DNA from: Himantopus leucocephalus
Taxonomy: Eukaryota; Chordata; Aves; Charadriiformes; Recurvirostridae
Length of the DNA: 64,000 nucleotides
Direction: 5' to 3'
Assembly (NCBI GenBank): GCA_003993805.1
Contig: RSEF01000026.1
Location: 6,388,394-6,452,393, forward strand
The notes beneath the pieces were generated by a model. That model saw nothing but the letters and a program-made list of their open reading frames with translations, did no database searches and had not been told where the DNA came from. The position numbers and the translations under genes were made by a program. Position 1 is the first letter of the stretch, and every line of letters starts with the position of its first letter. Shown here in pieces: positions 58,821 to 64,000 of the stretch.

Positions 58821-61800
58821 GAGCGACACCGGGCCAAGTTTGGGACAAATGCTGTGGTTGTCTGGAGAGCAGCAGGGCTGGGGACAGCCACCGGTGCGGC
58901 CGGGTGACACGGGAATCAGCCGGGTGTTCGGGGCAGGGAGGGACTGGCGGTCCTCGGCAGATGGTCCTCGGGAGCCCGGACCCAGCACGACCCAGACCCA
59001 CGCGAGCAGCCTGCCGGGACCGGCCACACCTCATGGGCATGATTTTTTTTCTACCTTCACTTTATCAAAAGCAAATGGAAGTGTTTGCACGGGCTTGTAG
59101 CTTCCCTAATATGCAAACATAGGTTAATTGTGGGGTGGAGCAGGGGTGGGGGTTGCCAGCCGTACCCTCGCCGTGGGCCAGGATGGCAGCCGGCGGCAGG
59201 GACGGAACGGGCGAGGGAAGAGCCCCGTTCCCCATCCCTTCTGGTGCACTGCCCGAGAGATTTTGCATTGCACGACCCTCCCTAGCTCAGCCGGCCGTCC
59301 GCTGCCCCGCATCTTGCTCATCTCCTGTGTGCGCAAACTTCTCCACAGTTGCACAACCGTTTTGCTCCAAATCAGCTGATTTGTTGCCCACTAGAGTCAT
59401 GCCCATGTGAGAGCATCACTAACGGCTTTGCTGGCTCATCTTCAAGGGCGCACGCCGATTTGCATCCTGGGCGAAGCCTCCTGTTCTTTCCCCAAGCCCT
59501 CCTCGCTCCTGCACATCAGGGCAGCGACCCAGACTAGACCCCACCGCACGGTCCCCATCAACGGGCAGGTTTTCAAGAGCAGCCAGCAGCTCCAGAGCAG
59601 CCCTGAGCACTGCTGGAATCGGATCACACCAGCGTGTCTCAGCCCCTGAAGAAATCCAGAGGGATCCACTGCAAACCAGGCTCCAGCACGGAGCAGCCAG
59701 CGGCACAGCCTCTTCTTTCAATAGCTCTCTTGGAGATGGATTACCACGCCAAGCAGCGTTTCCTCTGCCTCCAAGTGGACCACGCAGGCCCTCTTGCCTG
59801 GCTTGCGGTCAACGCGCAGCGATGAATGAACAACACATCTTATCGGAGAGTGGACGGGAAATGCTCTCCAGCTACAGCCCGGGACGGGCACGGTGCCCAC
59901 CTCCGCACGCTGCCGGCGGCAGGACGGGCTCCAGCTCCATCCCACCGCCTCCCAGCTGGGGATGGGGATGCTCCGCCATGCTCGTTTGAAACAGGGTGCA
60001 CTACTGCACCCAGTCCAGCTTCTCCTGGGGTGGGTCTGGTCTGAAGGGCGCAGGGACGCGTGGGAATGCTGTGGAGCAGAGAAGGGACAGAGCGCAGAGG
60101 AGCTGCCTTCCCGCTACAGACCTGTCCTGCCCTGGCCTCCATTTCTCCCCGTAAAGTTTCAATATAAAATGGCTGATCTGAGGTTCTTCCCTCCTCCTCA
60201 GCTTTTTGAGACAAGTTAGTGCCAAGCAGCCTAATTACAGTCTTCGCTGAGATAACCACATGCTTTCCTGCTGAATGACAGGCTGGGTTACCATGTGGCT
60301 CAGGGCCAGGACCAGCTGCCTCCCTGTCTGGGCCAGGCCACCGCCTCCGTCACACCGGTCACGTCCCCGAGGGATAGGGGGGGACAAGCAGACGCTGCTC
60401 CCCTCCTGCATGCGGAGAACGGCAGTGTGCAGGCAGCCCTGCCTGCAGGAGCCCGGCCACCGCAGCCCGCGCTTGCAGTCGGTTTTATGGGCTCCATTAA
60501 TGTGACAATGAAAGGAAACACGCTGCGAGCGCGGCCGCGCTGCTGCACGGGTGTTACAGCTCTGAGATCAAAGGAGATGCTCAGGGCGAGCCGGGTGATG
60601 CGGCAGTGCAGGCAGCTGTGTGCCCGGCGGGAGGGGACCCCACGCCGTGCTGTACCCCCATCCCAGCACTACAAGCAAGGAGTGCCCCAGGCACCCGGCG
60701 CAGCCTGCTGTCACCTCGAATTGGGGACCAGCTGCAGCGCGGGACACCGGGAGAGTTTCTGCGCACGCTGCACAAGGGTCGGCTCTGCAAACGGGGTGCC
60801 CCCGTGCTGCTGGTGGGGTCCCTGCTGGGGTCAGAGCATCCCCCATTGCAGAGGGGACGCAGGTGCTGGATAGAGTGAGGTGCCACGCAGCTCTGCGCTC
60901 CCTCTCTCCCTCTGCTCCCGGACAAGCCCAGCGCAGGGGGAGCCGCTCTCCAGGCTCACATCCCTCCTGCGTGTGCCCCAACGCAGCAAATCCCAAATGC
61001 ACCAGCTGCCCACCCCAGCGCGGGTACTCACGGTGCAGGACTCGCCATGGTCAGGCGACCCATTGGCCCCAGAGCGGCATCAGCCCAGGCTGCCTGATGC
61101 CAATCCCTCCCCAGCCCCGTGGGAAATGGCCCATCTCCCTCCCCCGGCTCCCTCCCCTTTAAAGCCTCCCCACCCATCACTGCAATTAAAGGGCTGGGGG
61201 GGGGCTCACCTCCGCCTCCCCGCACACACTTGGGTGATGCTGGCCCAAAGAATTGGGCTCTCGGCTTTTTCCCACTTAAAATTTGCTCAGCAAAGAGAGA
61301 AAGGAAAGATGGGGTGTGCGGTAACGGTGCCCCATCGGACGCTCTTCCACCCTCACGGCGATGGGTGTCCCAGGTGAGGGGCGTCCTCGCTCCCGAGCCT
61401 GTCTCATCGCGCTGGAGGGTGAAGAGGGGCTGGATTCAAAGCCCAGCAGCAATCGGCTTTGCGGTTGACAAACCCCCTACAGCGGGTCCAAAAGCTGCTG
61501 GGGAGGAAACAGCCCAAACAGCACCGGGAGGGTTGATAATAACCAGCCCGAGATCTGATTTCAAGGCACCGGCCACATCCAGTTCTGAGAATAACACTCG
61601 CTGGGTGTGATCGAGGGAGCGCCGGGCTCGGCAAGGGCACGCATTGGCTGTTCCGCCTGCTTCCAGCCCGGCACGGCCGCCTGTGTCGGTCCAGCCCGAG
61701 CTCCCGCAGCAGGATACGTGCAGAAGCGGCGCTGGAAGACCCGGACATCCTTGCGTCCGGAGACCAGCGCGCACCTCCTTGGGATGAGTCACGCCGCTGT

Positions 61801-61900
61801 GCCAGGGCGGTTCGTTAGGCAGCTTCCACCAGCGCAGAGGAATGCATTGAACAAAGACCCAAAATCCCTGTTTGTTGTAGAGGGAAGAGTTAGTCATGCT
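58821..61900. other. ITPR3 upstream flank, middle part
   Basis: GC-rich noncoding sequence. No gene, RNA or transposon was recognised. Confidence 0.5.
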
Positions 61901-61904
61901 TGTG

Positions 61905-62230
61905 CTCCGCGCTGCTGAGTCACCCAGCAGCCACCGAGCCGTGGGATAAGGGACTGGAGAGGGTGGGAGCGACTGTTTACTGACTTTACATGTAAATCAA
62001 TCAGGAGGTTGTGGCGATGCCATAAACCAAGACAGTCACAAGCTGAGAGGGAAGAGGAATCGTTAGGCAGAGTTTATAGCTGTTAAAGAAAAGAAAAAAG
62101 GAACCGTAGAGGTATTTTATTTGCAGGACCGGAGCCGGCTTTAAAAATTATAGGTAACATTATATTGCATTTTATATACCACCACCAGACCCGAAAGCTC
62201 TTTTATATGCTGTGGCAGACGCGGCTCCTT
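61905..62230. promoter_or_regulatory. Candidate distal enhancer with NF-E2, GATA and FOX motifs
   Basis: TGCTGAGTCAC at 61913-61923 is a perfect NF-E2/small-Maf site, GATAAG lies at 61945-61950, TGTTTAC at 61974-61980 and the 12-bp palindrome TTTACATGTAAA at 61985-61996. An AT-rich island follows to about 62220. It lies about 8.5 kb upstream of the ITPR3 start; target and activity are unknown. Confidence 0.35.
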
Positions 62231-64000
62231 CCTGCCTGATTCAGAGCAGCAGTTGGGCCACAATTTCTGAAGGCATCAGCATCTCTGCTGGGGCTGTGGA
62301 AAGGCAAAGGCAGCTGTACCCGGGCAGCCGAGGGCTCGACAACCCACCCAGGCTGTCCCCGGAGCAATGCTGGGTCAGTGCAGCTAATGAGCATCCCGCA
62401 CCGAGGCGGGATGCCGCTGCCTCGTTGGACTTATAAACTGGGACGCAAAGCACGTTCGTGCCGGTAAAGCAGAGTTTTCTTTATCGTGGACACCAGCTGA
62501 ACATCTAGCATTTAATTTTAACACCAAAGGCTCGAGTCGCCAATGACTAACATTTCCTTTGATCGAAATCACGGCTCTGGCGAGCGAAACGCCCCGACGC
62601 TGCTGGGAGGGAGGTGTGAGCAGCACGCAGGCGCTCCGCGGCGCCTGGCCCCGGCCCCGTGCGGGACACGCTTGCTGGAAAGGCTGCGTTGGGTTTCTGC
62701 GGTGAGGTCGGGCCATCGGCTCTTATTCCTCATCCTGGCTAGGAGCGTCTCTGGGGCTCTGCCGGCAGCGTGCCGGGCTTTCCCCGGGTCTCTGCTGCTT
62801 TGCCCCGAGGCATCCCTCTGGGGGGGCTACGGATGGGGGCAAACAGAAGATAGGTGTATCTGTAGCCTACGTCCACAAAGGGATTCAAATCATTCCTGAG
62901 TGTGAAGCAGGAATTATATCTGCTTGTCAGAGCCGCCTTTGCTCCCATTGTGGACGAGGCAGGAGAAGCGCTCAGCCCGTGACATGAGAGTTTCCTACCC
63001 ACGGCTGTCTCGGCCGCTTGCCTGCAGAGCTTGAATCATTTCTCTCATTCGATGCAGAAGTCGGAGGATTTCCTTGAAAATAGAGTCTTTGTTTGGCAAA
63101 TATTTCTCCCGTCTGGTCCGGGGCTGTAAGCGCTCTTTGTTGATTAAATGACAATCTCTTTCTCGGCCAGCGCGATACCATCAGCGGAGAGAGAGGACTT
63201 TTGAGGCCCGTCTGAATCGCCGGGGAAGGGTCCGCGCCCGTGCAGCCGCCCTGCGCGGAGGAAGTGCTGTGGGTGTTAGAGAGCAGGTTTGTTTTTTAAA
63301 AAAATACCAGGCTACATCCTTAGCGGTTTCAAATTTGGGGCACAGGTTGTCGAGCTGCTCTGTGATTTTTAGAGCACCTGAAATAATGGGATCTTAGGCT
63401 GGAGGCGATCTCCTAGAACCTCCCAGCCACCATCATAATACAAATGGGTCGTAATAAAAAATAGATTAGTGTGAGTCCACAGAAGCCAGCAGAGCTCTAT
63501 CCCTCTCACAGGCTAGGAATCCAGATGAATATTTCATTTAAAACCTTCTATTACGTTGGCTCATATCATTGTAATATCTGAGCGTCTCACATTTGTAACG
63601 CAACTTTACAACAGCTTTGCGAGACCTGGAAATCTCAGACTGAAAATTATTTCGGGAACCCACCGTTTATCTTATTCCGTGTTGGCGCAGCATCTTGCAC
63701 AAGGCGGGCCACGACTGGGGCTTCGCGGTGCCACTGAAGATGCAGAATAAGCAGAGCGAAACCACACATCTCGGGCCAAGGCTGCACCGACGCGCAGAGC
63801 GATGCAGGAAATTGGATTGAGGCTCCCGGTGCCGGAACGGTCCCACCGGCCCATCCATCTCCGCAGATGGAACAGCCGCAGCAGTTAGAGCGCTCCGGCG
63901 CTGGATCGTCATCTTCTATCAACACACGGGAAGACAATGAGGTTTGCAGAGCCTCTTCCGTCTCACGGGGTTTGTGAGCAGCCTCGCTTGCTCTAGCGCC
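62231..64000. other. Distal flank, no gene recognised
   Basis: Mixed GC-rich and AT-rich sequence. Segments at 62860-63180 and 63280-63680 are AT-rich and may be conserved noncoding DNA, one part resembling an ancient SINE. No BAK1 exon, the gene next to ITPR3 in mammals, was seen. Confidence 0.45.
63560..63632 (+). mobile_element. Possible ancient amniote SINE relic
   Basis: TCATTGTAATATCTGAGCGT, CTCACATTTGTAACG and ACAACAGCTTTGCGAGACC resemble a repeat common in reptile genomes (AGTATCTGAGCGCCTCACAA ... CTCACAACACCCCTGTGAGG). Family name uncertain; the match is from memory and diverged. Confidence 0.4.

Noticed and set aside
63390..63430. Possible CR1-like stretch (ATCTTAGGCTGGAGG)
   Set aside because: The resemblance is confined to a few words and the required order of motifs is missing.
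54751..64000. Exons of BAK1 or another upstream neighbour
   Set aside because: No BH-domain or other familiar protein motif appears in any frame, so the neighbour must lie beyond the window.
1..64000. CRISPR arrays, prophage, operons, tRNA or rRNA genes
   Set aside because: No regularly spaced repeats, no prokaryotic gene structure and no tRNA/rRNA sequence were seen; the region is vertebrate nuclear DNA.

Overview
This window is nuclear DNA from a vertebrate, most likely a bird. The genes are split by GT-AG introns, ITPR3 introns 10-58 are very short, GC content is high with CpG islands, and the tail of a CR1 retroposon (the dominant avian LINE) sits in the first intron. From memory, ITPR3 lies on a GC-rich microchromosome in chicken; the sequence fits that but does not name the species. 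Nothing bacterial, viral or CRISPR-like was seen.

Layout from left to right: (1) 272-3204, plus strand, the last three coding exons of IP6K3 (inositol hexakisphosphate kinase 3), with its 3' UTR to about 4300. (2) 4300-5280, noncoding spacer. (3) 5280-6100, a CpG-island promoter, then UQCC2 (mitochondrial complex III assembly factor), plus strand, four exons from 5669 to 9243; a 32-base gap hides the end of exon 1. (4) 9331-10384, tail-to-tail spacer. (5) 53502 down to 11199, minus strand, the complete coding sequence of ITPR3 (type 3 inositol 1,4,5-trisphosphate receptor). I placed 58 coding exons; they keep one open frame of 7,989 nt, predicting 2,662 residues. Exons 11-58 are packed into about 22 kb, while introns 1-3 span 3-8 kb each. 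(6) 53503-54750, a GC-rich promoter interrupted by a 332-base gap. (7) 54750-64000, ITPR3 upstream flank with no recognisable exon but several candidate regulatory islands and old repeat relics.

Gene order and orientation (IP6K3 and UQCC2 in one direction, ITPR3 converging on them) match the mammalian ITPR3-UQCC2-IP6K3 block, so this is an ancient linkage. ITPR3 releases Ca2+ from the ER in response to InsP3, partly towards mitochondria. UQCC2 builds respiratory complex III. IP6K3 turns InsP6, a downstream product of InsP3, into the pyrophosphate InsP7. A shared theme is suggestive, but shared regulation is not shown.

I did not find a previously undescribed system. The most curious noncoding structure is a cluster of three perfect 7-bp stem-loops with near-identical TTTG(GG) loops, spaced by TATAAAAGG motifs, in ITPR3 intron 46. 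Other points worth checking are a GC-AG intron in ITPR3, a duplicated repeat block abutting the ITPR3 exon 1 donor, promoter motifs of UQCC2 and ITPR3, and the growth of a microsatellite from a CR1 tail.
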